DNA of 64,000 bases. It comes from Bradyrhizobium sp. 195 (GTDB taxonomy: Bacteria; Pseudomonadota; Alphaproteobacteria; Rhizobiales; Xanthobacteraceae). The stretch spans positions 496,001 to 560,000 of the forward strand of contig NZ_CP082162.1 of assembly GCF_023101665.1 (NCBI RefSeq). Direction: 5' to 3'. The position numbers and the translations under genes are program-made. Shown in pieces: positions 51,308 to 59,675 of the stretch. The notes under the pieces were generated by a model, which saw nothing but the letters and a program-made list of their open reading frames with translations, had not been told where the DNA came from and ran no database searches. Each line of letters starts with the position of its first letter. Position 1 is the stretch's first letter.

Positions 51308-52234
51308 TCAAGCCGACTTCCGCCGCACCCCTGCTGCAGGCTTCTTCGCCGCGTCCTTCGCAGGCTTCTTGCCGGCGATCGGCATCAGCATCTCCTTCTG
51401 ACCCGCGGTCGTTTTTTTCGCCTTCTTGGCAGGTTTTCTTGCAGCCTCGGTCTCGGCCGCTGCGCTCCCAACGCTCTTGCGCAGTGCGTCCATCAGATCG
51501 ACGACGTTCTCGCCTTTCGGCCGATCCTTCGGCACGATCGGCTTGCCGGCCCGTTTCTGGTTGATGAGCTCGACCAGCGCGCTCTCGTAATGGTCCTCGA
51601 ACTTCTCCGGATCGAACTGCCCCGCCTTCTGTTTCACGATGTGCTTGGCGAGATCGAGCATATCCTTGGTCACCTTCACGTCCTGGATCTCATCGAAATA
51701 CTCCTGTTCGCTGCGCACCTCATAGGGGTAGCGCAACAGCGTGCCGACCAGACCCTTGCCCATCGGCTCCAACCCGATGATGTGCTCGCGGTTGGTGAGC
51801 ACCACCCGCCCGATCGCGACTTTGTTCATTTCGCGGATGGTCTCGCGGATCACGGCGAACGCGTCGTGGCCGACCTTGCCGTCGGGGCGGATGTAGTAGG
51901 GACGGATCAGGTAGCGCGGGTCGATGTCGGACTTATCGACGAACTCGTCGATCTCGATGGTGCGCGTGGACTCGAGCGCGATCTCCTCGAGCTCCTCCTT
52001 GGTCATCTCAATGAACTGGTCCTTCTCGAGCTGGTAGCCCTTGACGATGTCTTCGTTGGCCACCTCGTCGCCGGTGTCGGCGTCAACCTTCAGGTACTTG
52101 ATACGATGGCCGGTCTGCCGGTTGAGCTGGTTGAACGAGATCTTCTCGCTCTCGGACGTGGCGGGAAAAAGCGCCACGGGGCAGGTGACGAGGGACAGAC
52201 GCAAGAAGCCTTTCCAGTTCGCTCGCGGGGCCAT
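51308..52234 (-). CDS. ku: Non-homologous end-joining protein Ku
   Basis: A 308-residue bacterial Ku. The beta-barrel core starts MAPRANWKGFLRLSLVTCPV and includes HRIKYLKVDADTGDEVANED, DPRYLIRPYYIRPDGK and MLDLAKHIVKQKAGQFDPEK. The C-terminal tail from about 255 is Lys/Ala-rich (KPAKKAKKTTAGQ, KKPAAGVRRKSA) and would bind DNA and recruit ligase. It forms a ring on broken ends. It precedes the DUF72 gene on the same strand and works with the LigD at 56270. Confidence 0.95.
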   Translation of the reverse strand: MAPRANWKGFLRLSLVTCPVALFPATSESEKISFNQLNRQTGHRIKYLKVDADTGDEVANEDIVKGYQLEKDQFIEMTKEELEEIALESTRTIEIDEFVDKSDIDPRYLIRPYYIRPDGKVGHDAFAVIRETIREMNKVAIGRVVLTNREHIIGLEPMGKGLVGTLLRYPYEVRSEQEYFDEIQDVKVTKDMLDLAKHIVKQKAGQFDPEKFEDHYESALVELINQKRAGKPIVPKDRPKGENVVDLMDALRKSVGSAAAETEAARKPAKKAKKTTAGQKEMLMPIAGKKPAKDAAKKPAAGVRRKSA

Positions 52235-52402
52235 GGTTACGCAACGCTCCAGGTACGGGACTTGGACTCAAGACGAACGGGGACCGCCGGTTCCGACACG
52301 TCGGCCGCCTGTCACCGAGATTCATCCAGGGGCCCTCGATGCACTATTGGGAGTCCGGGAAAAGGGTCTTGACTCTTGTGAACAAAACGGGAACATAATC
52401 GG

Positions 52403-52633
52403 ATGAACGCCACCCCCGGGCAACCCAGGCCGGCACCCGATGATCTCGACACCGCCGCCGACCAGGCCATCGCGACCTGCGGGGGCGACGCCCGGGAAGC
52501 CGTGAAGGCGCTCATCGTCGCCAACGACTTTCTCGAGACGCAGCTCGACGAGCTCAGGAGGAAGGTGTCGACCGGGTACGCCCGAGGGCGGCTCTCAAGG
52601 GCGCGCGAACGCAAGGATGAAGCAGATGTATGA
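52403..52633 (+). CDS. Small hypothetical protein
   Basis: A 76-residue protein, MNATPGQPRPAPDDLDTAAD then QAIATCGGDAREAVKALIVA, NDFLETQLDELRRKVSTGYA. The DARETVKALIVANDFLE type of sequence is familiar from short Bradyrhizobium proteins of unknown role. Helical, cytosolic. Its end overlaps the start of the next gene by 17 bases. First of three small rightward genes. Confidence 0.7.
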   Translation: MNATPGQPRPAPDDLDTAADQAIATCGGDAREAVKALIVANDFLETQLDELRRKVSTGYARGRLSRARERKDEADV

Positions 52634-52874
52634 AGTGACCTACTATGTCGCTCTGCCCTTCGTTTTCTCCGACGACGGCGTGGCCGCCGGCGAGGCGGCC
52701 GAGTGCCTGAGCGCCAACGCCGCAGTGATGCGGGCCGAGGCCCTCTCCCGGAAACCGGGGCACGCCGGCGCCGTCGCGTTCTCGCGGACGGGCGACCCGT
52801 CCAGCGGCGACTTCAGCGACGCCAGGCTGATCCGGAAGTTCGGCGACGTGCCGGACGATCTGAGCGCGCTCTGA
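52617..52874 (+). CDS. Small hypothetical protein
   Basis: An 85-residue protein starting MKQMYEVTYYVALPFVFSDD, with AGEAAECLSANAAVMRAEAL and ending FGDVPDDLSAL. The pattern of helix, strand and helix (the SDARLIRKFGDVPDDL tail) is seen in many small rhizobial proteins. Start inside the end of the previous gene suggests coupling. Function unknown. Confidence 0.7.
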   Translation: MKQMYEVTYYVALPFVFSDDGVAAGEAAECLSANAAVMRAEALSRKPGHAGAVAFSRTGDPSSGDFSDARLIRKFGDVPDDLSAL

Positions 52875-52885
52875 AGCTCGACGGG

Positions 52886-53032
52886 GTGCGCAACGAGATC
52901 GAGCGCATGCGTCGCCAGCTCCGCGCGCAGGAGCGCGAAATCTGGATGCTGCAGCGCGCCGGCGTCCCGACGGCATTGGCCGAGCTGCTGCTCAGCCGGA
53001 TGAGGGGGAAGGTCGAAGATTCTTTGCCGTGA
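52886..53032 (+). CDS. 48-residue helical hypothetical protein
   Basis: From a GTG at 52886: VRNEIERMRRQLRAQEREIW then MLQRAGVPTALAELLLSRM. It is a short coiled coil like others I know from Bradyrhizobium, where the same pattern usually begins MKLDGVRNEIERM, so the true start may be a non-standard codon at 52871 overlapping the previous stop. Confidence 0.45.
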   Translation: MRNEIERMRRQLRAQEREIWMLQRAGVPTALAELLLSRMRGKVEDSLP

Positions 53033-53421
53033 GCGCGACGCCCTGACGACGGGAGCCGCAGCCACGCAAAGTTGAGCTGGCTCAAAGCGAACCTGACCGA
53101 GTGGCGTAGAGTTGAAAGCGTACCGAGCGGCACGAGCACGCGCTCAGGTGCTGTTACGGTTGCGGAGACCCGGACTCCACTCCGGGCTCCGCCTCCTAGT
53201 TTGCGACCACAGATACGGCGTCGGCTCCGAGAGCGACCCGCGCGGGCACGTTCGATGGAACGAAGCCCGAGACTGCGGGTTGGAGTGCGGACGCATTTGA
53301 TAGTTTGAGAGCTCGATCGGCCCTGGCAGCAATTCGGCTGCCGGGGCCGATCTTCATTTCCTTCATGATTGGCCGCCCGACGTCTCCGAAAGCCGCCAGT
53401 TCTGGGCCGGATGGCCCGATA
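53033..53421. other. Intergenic stretch with a strong hairpin
   Basis: No gene supported. GATCGGCCC-T-GGCAGC, loop AATTCG, GCTGCC-G-GGGCCGATC (53315-53352) is a 15-pair stem with one mismatch, followed by TTCATTTCC. See the separate terminator entry. Confidence 0.5.
53315..53352 (+). terminator. Strong hairpin with short T-rich tail
   Basis: The 15-pair stem at 53315-53352 may end transcription from the small rightward genes before it and from the leftward gene at 53422 as well. Confidence 0.6.
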
Positions 53422-53592
53422 TCATTCCTCACCCGGCCGGGCGGCAGCATCTCCCGGCCGGAGCAGGCTGAGCGCGGTCTCGACCTGCCCCAGCAGCCGC
53501 TCGATGTCCTCGCGTTCGTTCGGTCCAAGATCGCTCTCCAGCCGCTCCAAGAGCACCTGCTTGCGCGCAAGCAGATTCGCCACGGTCGACAT
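53422..53592 (-). CDS. 56-residue coiled-coil hypothetical protein
   Basis: Reads MSTVANLLARKQVLLERLES, DLGPNEREDIERLLGQVETA, LSLLRPGD. GGAGG lies four bases before the ATG at 53592, a very good site. It is helical with leucine heptads. I recall the MSTVANLLARKQ start from other Bradyrhizobium genomes. Function unknown. Confidence 0.65.
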   Translation of the reverse strand: MSTVANLLARKQVLLERLESDLGPNEREDIERLLGQVETALSLLRPGDAAARPGEE

Positions 53593-53842
53593 CGCTCCTC
53601 CCCCGCGTGGGACACCTTCAAACCACTTGGTGCCTCGGCGAAGAACTTGCCAGTCCTCCCTCTGCGCTGCGGCGGTCGGATACGGATCAGGCGGAGCGCT
53701 GACGGCGCGGAGTGGCTGCCGCTGCGGTCGAGGCCGCCAAACGCACGCCGGCACCCCCGAGCCTCGGCGAGCAATCGGGTCTTCTCGTCTTCCATGCCGC
53801 TTCCAACGAGCAGGTTGCCACGTCGCGCGCAGCGGCCACACT

Positions 53843-54088
53843 TCAGCCGCCCTTCAGCGCGTCCTTGACGTCCCTCGCGGGCCAGCTCTCACCGGCATGC
53901 CTCGCGCGCACCGTCCCGCCGCCGCCGACCAGTTCGTGGGTCGCGACGTCGTCTTCGGCTTGGACCACGGTCAGCTCGGTCTCGGGCTGCCAGCCGAGCG
54001 TCAGATCGAGATCACCTGGAAAGATCTGCCAGCGCGAGCCGTCTTCGAGCTCGACGATGTGGCTCTCGGAGTGGGAGCGGATCTTCAT
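53843..54088 (-). CDS. 81-residue hypothetical protein
   Basis: Begins MKIRSHSESHIVELEDGSRW, then QIFPGDLDLTLGWQPETELT; this looks like an SH3-like or small beta-barrel protein. No signal. The strands are protein-like (IVELEDGSRWQIFPGD) with a flexible Gly-rich C-terminus. It lies 33 bases past the stop of the glycine-zipper gene on the same strand. Function unknown. Confidence 0.65.
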   Translation of the reverse strand: MKIRSHSESHIVELEDGSRWQIFPGDLDLTLGWQPETELTVVQAEDDVATHELVGGGGTVRARHAGESWPARDVKDALKGG

Positions 54089-54121
54089 CGAGCGCGTCCC
54101 TGAGGCCCACCGCGGCTCTCG

Positions 54122-54346
54122 CTACTTCCGGCCCGACGGCGCCTGGGCATTGGCGTCGTTAGGGCTCTTCTGCTTGTTGGCCTCATGGTGCCCGATGACG
54201 CATCCTGCGGCGGCGCCGAGCTTGCCGTATCCGGCCATGTGGCCCGCTACGCCTCCGACGATGGCGCCCTTGATGCAGCCCTTCGCTTCCGCAGGCGAGA
54301 CCGAGGCAAGCGCGAGAAGGCACACGGCGGCAAGAATCGGCTTCAT
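54122..54346 (-). CDS. Secreted glycine-zipper protein
   Basis: A 74-residue protein with a Sec signal (MKPILAAVCLLALASVSPAE, cut at AEA-KG) and a mature glycine-zipper stretch GCIKGAIVGGVAGHMAGYGK that would insert in or lie on the outer membrane. The tail is polar. The ATG at 54346 is preceded by GGAGA. Proteins of this kind are common stress-envelope proteins of unknown role. Confidence 0.75.
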   Translation of the reverse strand: MKPILAAVCLLALASVSPAEAKGCIKGAIVGGVAGHMAGYGKLGAAAGCVIGHHEANKQKSPNDANAQAPSGRK

Positions 54347-54437
54347 GGTTCGTCTCCATTCTCCGGTTGGACTTGTGTCCATCAAGTCGCCCGAGCGAGA
54401 CACGTTCCGGAGAACAAAAGTCGGTGGCGCCGGGGGA

Positions 54438-54632
54438 TCAGGCAGCGTCCAGTCCGCGCGTGCCGAGATCCGGACGTGCGGCGTTGCGCAAGCGGCCGAG
54501 TTCTTCGCTGCCGCACCGCGAGCAACGGAATGAAACCTCGGGCGGTGCGACCATGCTTCTCTGCGCACTGACGGCCATCGGCCAGGCTCCGCACCTCGGA
54601 CACTTCACCAGCAGATCGTTCGTTTCCAACAT
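54438..54632 (-). CDS. Small zinc-ribbon protein under EcfG-type promoter
   Basis: A 64-residue protein, MLETNDLLVKCPRCGAWPMA followed by VSFRCSRCGSEELG. Two CxxC pairs about 25 residues apart form one zinc ribbon. It is cytosolic, possibly nucleic-acid binding. The promoter at 54656-54680 is a perfect EcfG match 24 bases upstream of the ATG at 54632. Paired with the rightward zinc-ribbon gene at 54820 across a 190-base region. Confidence 0.7.
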   Translation of the reverse strand: MLETNDLLVKCPRCGAWPMAVSAQRSMVAPPEVSFRCSRCGSEELGRLRNAARPDLGTRGLDAA

Positions 54633-54655
54633 CGCCTACGCCCCACAGCTCCGCC

Positions 54656-54680
54656 AACGACCAGAGAATTCCCCCGTTCC
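54656..54680 (-). promoter_or_regulatory. EcfG-type promoter of the zinc-ribbon gene
   Basis: On the minus strand GGAAC, 16 bases, CGTT, with GGAAC at 54680-54676 and CGTT at 54659-54656. Confidence 0.75.
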
Positions 54681-54740
54681 CTGCGCCTTGCGCAGGACTG
54701 AATAGCCGGGAGCTCGAGCCGGCCGAGCCCCTCCCTTCGG

Positions 54741-54775
54741 TACCAAATGATATAAAGGTACCAAATGTATAAAGG
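54741..54775 (+). repeat. Tandem repeat in a promoter region
   Basis: TACCAAATGATATAAAGG followed at once by TACCAAATGTATAAAGG: a duplicated 17/18-base unit that differs by one base. It lies in an AT-rich island 45 bases before the zinc-ribbon gene at 54820. Confidence 0.8.
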
Positions 54776-54819
54776 CCTGGCGTGGCGGTGCTATGGTGGC
54801 CGGAGGGGGCTCGGCTCGC

Positions 54820-55068
54820 ATGGTAGATCGCCTGAAGGATTCACTCGCCGGATTGGAGCCGCCTGCCTGCGTGAATTGCAAGGTCGAGATGAAATGGATC
54901 ATGTCGACGCTGGTGCGCCAAGCGTCCGCAAGAACGGTGATACATCGCTTCGTGTGTCCAGGTTGCGAGGGCGTCGACGACGTCGAAACCGAGTTCAAGC
55001 GAATACGAGTTCTTCCCGACAAGCTGACGAAACCGCGCGGAGCGGCCAACGCCGCTCGAGACGCATAG
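54820..55068 (+). CDS. Small zinc-ribbon hypothetical protein
   Basis: An 82-residue protein from an ATG at 54820 (GGAGG about 13 bases upstream): MVDRLKDSLAGLEPPACVNC, then KVEMKWIMSTLVRQASARTV and FVCPGCEGVDDVETEF. The CVNC and CPGC pairs form a zinc site. An upstream in-frame ATG at 54793 is also possible. The long zinc-ribbon spacing with KMKWI-like core is familiar from Bradyrhizobium. Followed by the sensor kinase gene. Confidence 0.65.
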   Translation: MVDRLKDSLAGLEPPACVNCKVEMKWIMSTLVRQASARTVIHRFVCPGCEGVDDVETEFKRIRVLPDKLTKPRGAANAARDA

Positions 55069-55096
55069 ACGGCAAGGGGGAGCACGATTCTCGATC

Positions 55097-55122
55097 GGAA
55101 CATCGAGCCCGGAGGGCACGTT
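55097..55122 (+). promoter_or_regulatory. EcfG-type promoter before the sensor kinase gene
   Basis: GGAAC (55097-55101), 17 bases, CGTT (55119-55122). The ATG at 55131 is only eight bases beyond, so the message would be nearly leaderless, or translation starts later. Confidence 0.6.
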
Positions 55123-55130
55123 GCACCCGA

Positions 55131-56091
55131 ATGGAAGCCTATCTGCACCACCTCCTGACGGCTAACTCCAACTTCCCCGTCTGGGTACGCTACACGTTGA
55201 CGCTAGGTCTGGTGGGCATCGCGTTCATCGCCCGTGTGATGCTGGATGATCACCTTCGGTCCTATCCCGTTCTGCTGTTCATTCCGGCCATCTTCCTGTC
55301 CTCCGTCCTGTTCGATCGCGGCAGCGGTCTCGTTGCAACGACGGCAAGCACCGTGCTCGCCGCCGTCTACTTGGTCCCGGGACCCCCATCATCTGCTGTG
55401 ATCCCGCTCGTCCTCTTCGTTCTGACGGGCATCTGCATCGCCGCCGTCACCGAGCTGCTACGGCACACTCTGCGGAAGCTTTCGGAAGCAAAGCTGTATT
55501 CGGAAGTCCTGCTGCAGGAGCTCGCACACAGAACCCGCAACGATCTCGCCACCATCATGTCGATCCTCCGGCTGCAGGCCCGGTCCGAAAGCGATCCGGC
55601 CGTTCAACTGGCGATCGCGTCCGCAGTGAGCCGGGTGGACGTGGTCGCGAAGGTCCACGACCGCTTGCGCGATACCGCCGACAGCAGCCGCATCGCGCTG
55701 GCGCCGTACATCCAATCCCTGTGCGGGAGCCTCGCCGACTTCCATCGCGGCGTCCGCACGATCACGATCGGCGTTCGCTGCGACGATATCGAGGTGCGGA
55801 GCTCGCAGGCAGCCTCGATCGGGCTGATCGTCAACGAACTCGTGACGAACTGCTTCAAGTACGCTTTTCCCGAGGGTCGCCGCGGTGCCGTGCAGGTGGA
55901 CGTTCGCGCCAAGGACGGCCGCGTCCTCGTGACGGTTGCAGGATGACGGCGCTGGCTGTCCGGCCGAAGTCAAGAGCGGGCTGGGCACGCGGCTCGTAAG
56001 CCTTCTCTCGACGCAGATGAAGGGGACCGTGGTGAGAAGGCCTCTACCGGTGGGTTGCCAGGTGCAGGTCTCCCTCGCACTAGACGCCTGA
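55131..56091 (+). pseudogene. HWE/HisKA_2-type sensor histidine kinase, frameshifted near its end
   Basis: The ATG at 55131 begins a membrane sensor with four hydrophobic segments (DUF4118/KdpD-like; GLVGIAFIARVML, PVLLFIPAIFLSSVLF, LVATTASTVLAAVYLV, VIPLVLFVLTGICIAAV), then the dimerisation helix with phospho-acceptor histidine in QELAHRTRNDLATIMSIL and the ATPase N-box GLIVNELVTNCFKYAF. The frame stops at 55946 after VLVTVAG because one extra G lies at 55941-55942; one base on, DDGAGCPAEVKSGLGTRLVS restores the G-boxes and runs to a stop at 56091. As read, the kinase lacks the end of its ATP-binding domain. EcfG-type promoter upstream, like PhyK-like stress kinases. Confidence 0.75.
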
Positions 56092-56269
56092 CCCCCGCGT
56101 TCAATTAAATTGAAGGTGGCTGCGACCGCAGACCGGTTCTGCCGTAGACGGTGAGAACGACCCAGCCATTGACCTGCAGCGGAGATCCGCGCCGGCAACC
56201 GAATGGCACCGTAGGCACCTGGCCACGGCGGCAGCACGGAACGATTCCGGCCGGCCGCGTTGAGTCCGC

Positions 56270-58093
56270 ATGTGTGCCGTCGCGTTGCGTCAGTCTCGTT
56301 CAGGAGTATCGCGCGTTGCCGGCGCCCGCAAAGCTGCTATTGCAGGTTACATCGAGCCGTGTGACCCCACGCTGCGCGAGAATCCGCCGCGTGGCGAGGG
56401 TTGGGTCTACGAGATCAAGGCGGACGGCTATCGCGCCCAACTGCATCTTCAAGAGGGCGATGCCACGGTCTATTCACGCACGGGGCTCGATTGGACCGAG
56501 CAGTTTTCTTCGATTGCAGCCGCGGCTCATAAGCTGAAGGCCAAGAGCGCGATCATCGACGGCGAGGCTGTCGTCTACGGCAGCGGCGGCCTGCCGGACT
56601 TCCAGCAGCTCCGGCGCGAACTCGGCCGCAAACGCAGCGAGCGTGTGCGTTATCATGCCTTCGATCTCCTGCACCTCGACGGGTATGATCTGCGCGGCGC
56701 GGCGTACGAAGATCGAAAGCGGTTGCTGCACGAGGTTCTGAAGGAGGCACCCGAGACCTTCATCTACGTCGAGGCTCTCGAAGCCGACGGAGACAAGGTC
56801 TTCGTGAAGGGTTGCGAGCTCGGGCTCGAAGGTCTGATCGCCAAACGGCTTGGCCAGCCCTACCGCTCGGGCCGGCAGGAGACCTGGATCAAGCTCAAAT
56901 GCAAGAAAAGCGAGACGTTTCCAATCGTCGCTTTCGTCGAGAAGCTCGGTGCTCACCCACGCAAGATCGCTTCCCTATACGTAGGCCGTCGCGAGAACGG
57001 CAAGCTGAACTACGCGGGCAAAGTCCGTACCGGCTACACGGAGGCAGCCGCGCGCGAATTGCGCGAGCGGCTGGATCCGCGGATCCGGCGCACCTCACCG
57101 CTGGACGCGAAGGTCAAGAAGCCGAAGGCCACCTGGGTCGAACCAACCGTGAATGCCGAGGTGGAGTATGGCGCGCTGACCGACGATGGCCTGCTGCGGG
57201 AAGCCGTGTTCAAGGGACTGCGGGACGATCTCGCGCTGCGCAAGGTGAAGGCGCCGCGCCTGGTGCCCTCCTCAGCCGGACGGCCGAAGCTAGGCGTGCC
57301 CAAAGAAAACATCCTGCAGCTTCTTCCCGACGCGGTCGTCCCCTCCAAGGAAGAACTTGCGGACTACTGGCACCGGGTATGGAAGAAGGCGCTGCCGCAT
57401 CTCGGCCACCGGCCGCTCAAGCTGGTGCGGCACGTTCACGGCACCACCTTCTACCACAAGGGGCCGCTTCCGAAGGAAATTCCGGAAGCCGTCCACCAGC
57501 TCCGCGTCCAGAAGCGCGAGGGCGGCGAAGGCACGCGCCTCTGGGTCGACAGCCTCGAAGGCTTCCTTGGATTGGTGCAGATCGGGGCCGTCGAGCTACA
57601 CCCGTGGAATTCGACTGTCGAGGACATCGAGCACGCCGACCGGATCGTCATCGACCTGGATCCGGGCGACGGCGTGGGGTGGGAGCAGGTGGCCGACACC
57701 GCCCTTGAGCTTCGCGCGTTCATGCGCCGCCAAGGACTGGAGACTTGGCCGAAGCTGACCGGCGGCAAGGGCGTCCACCTAATGGCGCCCCTCGGGGTAC
57801 CGATGCTGCACGATCAGGCTCATCGGACGGCCCGCCGACTCTGTGCTGAATTCGCAGCGCGCGACCCCGAACGCTACATCCTTTCGGCGCAGGCGAGGCG
57901 CAGCGGGCGGATCTTCCTAGATTACCTGCGCAACGGACGCGGGACCACTGCCGTCGGCACCTATTCGCCGCGGGCGCGCCAAGCGTTTCCGATCGCTGCG
58001 CCCGTCACCTGGGCGCGCATCGAGAAAAGCGTGAGGCCGGACGCCTTCACGATGGATAGCCCCTTTCGGGTGAAGCAGAGGAGGCTCCCATGA
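56270..58093 (+). CDS. ligD: DNA ligase D lacking the phosphoesterase domain
   Basis: A 607-residue NHEJ enzyme. The ligase domain is at about 25-320 with nucleotidyl lysine K50 in YEIKADGYR and later motifs GLEGLIAKRLGQPYRSGR and WIKLKCKK. The polymerase/primase domain at about 345-600 has ADRIVIDLDPGDGVGWEQV, whose D-x-D holds the metals, and GGKGVHLMAPL. The 3'-phosphoesterase domain that many LigD proteins have is absent at both ends. The first ~25 residues are poor in known sequence and the start is uncertain. It works with Ku at 51308 to fill and seal broken ends. The stop overlaps the next start (ATGA). Confidence 0.93.
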   Translation: MCAVALRQSRSGVSRVAGARKAAIAGYIEPCDPTLRENPPRGEGWVYEIKADGYRAQLHLQEGDATVYSRTGLDWTEQFSSIAAAAHKLKAKSAIIDGEAVVYGSGGLPDFQQLRRELGRKRSERVRYHAFDLLHLDGYDLRGAAYEDRKRLLHEVLKEAPETFIYVEALEADGDKVFVKGCELGLEGLIAKRLGQPYRSGRQETWIKLKCKKSETFPIVAFVEKLGAHPRKIASLYVGRRENGKLNYAGKVRTGYTEAAARELRERLDPRIRRTSPLDAKVKKPKATWVEPTVNAEVEYGALTDDGLLREAVFKGLRDDLALRKVKAPRLVPSSAGRPKLGVPKENILQLLPDAVVPSKEELADYWHRVWKKALPHLGHRPLKLVRHVHGTTFYHKGPLPKEIPEAVHQLRVQKREGGEGTRLWVDSLEGFLGLVQIGAVELHPWNSTVEDIEHADRIVIDLDPGDGVGWEQVADTALELRAFMRRQGLETWPKLTGGKGVHLMAPLGVPMLHDQAHRTARRLCAEFAARDPERYILSAQARRSGRIFLDYLRNGRGTTAVGTYSPRARQAFPIAAPVTWARIEKSVRPDAFTMDSPFRVKQRRLP

Positions 58094-58587
58094 CGGACGC
58101 GTTCGACCGTTGGATCGAGTGGGCCAAGAAACCGCCCGGGGAACGGAGAGGGCTGCCGTCCGAAATCCACGCCAGTGTCAGAGCGCTCTCCCGGGAGCAT
58201 CGCGCCGACCGGCAGAAGGTCAACGCCGCGGTTGAACATCGGGCCGAGCTGAGTCGGTCCGGAAGGACCGCGTGGGTTTATCTCAACGACTACCAGCATG
58301 GAACGCAGCGGAAGGTGGGCGAGGCGGAATGGGTGAAGGTGTTCGCGTCTGCGGAGGCGGCCGATAGATGGTTCGATGAGCACGATCCGGAGGGCGTTGC
58401 ATGGGAATACGAGATCGAAGGCGGGCAGCGGCAGTCTTCCGTTTGGATCTATCTCCCAGATGAGAATTCCAGAGCAATCGGTGACGTGTCCTGGGCCATG
58501 CTGTTCGCCTCCAAGCAGGCCGCAGACGAGTGGCTCGATCGGAACGCTCCCCAGCGTAGGACTTGGTCGTATCCTGTGAAGGAGTAA
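58090..58587 (+). CDS. Hypothetical protein with internal duplication, coupled to ligD
   Basis: A 165-residue protein whose ATG overlaps the ligD stop (58090-58093). After a charged helical lead there are two related units: WVYLNDYQHGTQRKVGEAEW, VKVFASAEAADRWFDEHDPE and, about 50 residues on, VWIYLPDENSRAIGDVSWAM, LFASKQAADEWLDRNAPQR. Each is strand-strand-helix with the A-A-D-x-W phrase and would form a small beta-alpha domain. No family recognised. Coupling to ligD suggests a partner in end joining, which is an inference. Confidence 0.75.
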   Translation: MTDAFDRWIEWAKKPPGERRGLPSEIHASVRALSREHRADRQKVNAAVEHRAELSRSGRTAWVYLNDYQHGTQRKVGEAEWVKVFASAEAADRWFDEHDPEGVAWEYEIEGGQRQSSVWIYLPDENSRAIGDVSWAMLFASKQAADEWLDRNAPQRRTWSYPVKE

Positions 58588-58734
58588 GCAGAGCGAAAGC
58601 GCGTGGGCATTGATCGGTCCGGCGCGCCGCTGCACCCCGCAGCAGACTCGAACGGGCCAATCTGGCCCGAAAAGCCCGTGAATGGTTTGTTTTTTTGGGT
58701 ACCTCCCGGCGAGGTGCCGTGGCAAACCAGATCG

Positions 58735-59631
58735 ATGCTTCAGGATACGACAAACTTGGCCGCTATGGCGGAGGCCTTGAGCCGGTCGGCGGACTACCGG
58801 GTGCTGCGGCGGCTCGTCCCGCGCCCACCGTGCCAGGCCCCCTCCGGCCGCGGGACCCGAACCGCCGTCCTGCTGGACACTGAGACGACCGGCCTCGACC
58901 AGGCGCGAGACGAGATCATCGAGCTCGGGATGGTCAAATTCGACTACACGGCGGATGGCCGGATCGTCGGCGTCAGGGGCACCTTCTCGGCCTTCAACGA
59001 GCCAAGTGAGCCGATTCCCGGGGAAGTGGCGGCACTCACGGGCATTACCGATGAAATGGTGGCCGGCCACAAGATCGACGAGGCCGCCGTGAACGCCTTC
59101 ATCGCGGATGCGGTGATCGTCATCGCTCACAACAGCGGCTTCGATCGAAGGTTCGCGGAGCGCTACTGGACTATCTTCGAAACCAAAGCCTGGGGCTGCA
59201 GCGCGACCGAGATCGACTGGCGAGCACACGGCTTCGCGGGCGCCCAACTCGCCTACCTGCTGCACGGAGCCGGATATTTCCACCAAGCCCACAGGGCCGT
59301 AGACGACTGCCATGCGTTGCTGGAGATCCTGGACTTCACGTTGCCGACGACCGGCGCGCCGGCCCTCGCGCTCCTGCTCGATACGGCGCGGCGAAAGACG
59401 GTCCGGATCTGGGCCGAGCAGTCGCCGTTCGAGTTGAAGGATTCGTTGAAACGGCGAGGTTATCGCTGGAGCGACGGCACGGACGGCCGTCCGAAAAGCT
59501 GGTACGTCGACGTATGCGAGGCCGCTGTTGACGACGAGCTCGCATTTCTGAGGGCCGAAATCTACCTGCGCGACGTCGAGCCGCGTCTGCAAGCGCTGAC
59601 CGCCTTCACCCGCTTCTCCGGCAGGATCTGA
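58735..59631 (+). CDS. DnaQ-like 3'-5' exonuclease
   Basis: A 298-residue protein with an RNase-T/DnaQ fold. Exo I is VLLDTETTGLDQ, exo II IVIAHNSGFDRRFAER and exo III HQAHRAVDDCHALLEIL, giving the DEDD set with H of the DEDDh group. The C-terminal ~110 residues (RIWAEQSPFELKDSLKRRGY, RWSDGTDGRPKSWYVDV) are an extra domain seen in bacterial exonuclease/helicase-type proteins. The ATG at 58735 is used; the frame is open 45 codons further up without protein-like content. It could trim 3' ends before ligation. Confidence 0.88.
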   Translation: MLQDTTNLAAMAEALSRSADYRVLRRLVPRPPCQAPSGRGTRTAVLLDTETTGLDQARDEIIELGMVKFDYTADGRIVGVRGTFSAFNEPSEPIPGEVAALTGITDEMVAGHKIDEAAVNAFIADAVIVIAHNSGFDRRFAERYWTIFETKAWGCSATEIDWRAHGFAGAQLAYLLHGAGYFHQAHRAVDDCHALLEILDFTLPTTGAPALALLLDTARRKTVRIWAEQSPFELKDSLKRRGYRWSDGTDGRPKSWYVDVCEAAVDDELAFLRAEIYLRDVEPRLQALTAFTRFSGRI

Positions 59632-59675
59632 GGACGCGCTGGCACCACGCTAAGCCCGCCGAAGAACCCGACCCC

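Noticed and set aside
53072..53308. Two overlapping short rightward frames
   Set aside because: Neither has a recognisable pattern or a convincing start; the region was left as intergenic with its hairpin.
56238..56261. GGAAC-N15-CGTT before ligD as an EcfG promoter
   Set aside because: The spacer is one base shorter than the accepted 16-17, so it was not listed as a feature.
57961..59592. 543-codon open frame on the minus strand
   Set aside because: It lies opposite ligD, the duplicated-domain gene and the exonuclease, all with clear motifs; its translation has no recognisable domain. It is a shadow produced by GC-rich codon use.
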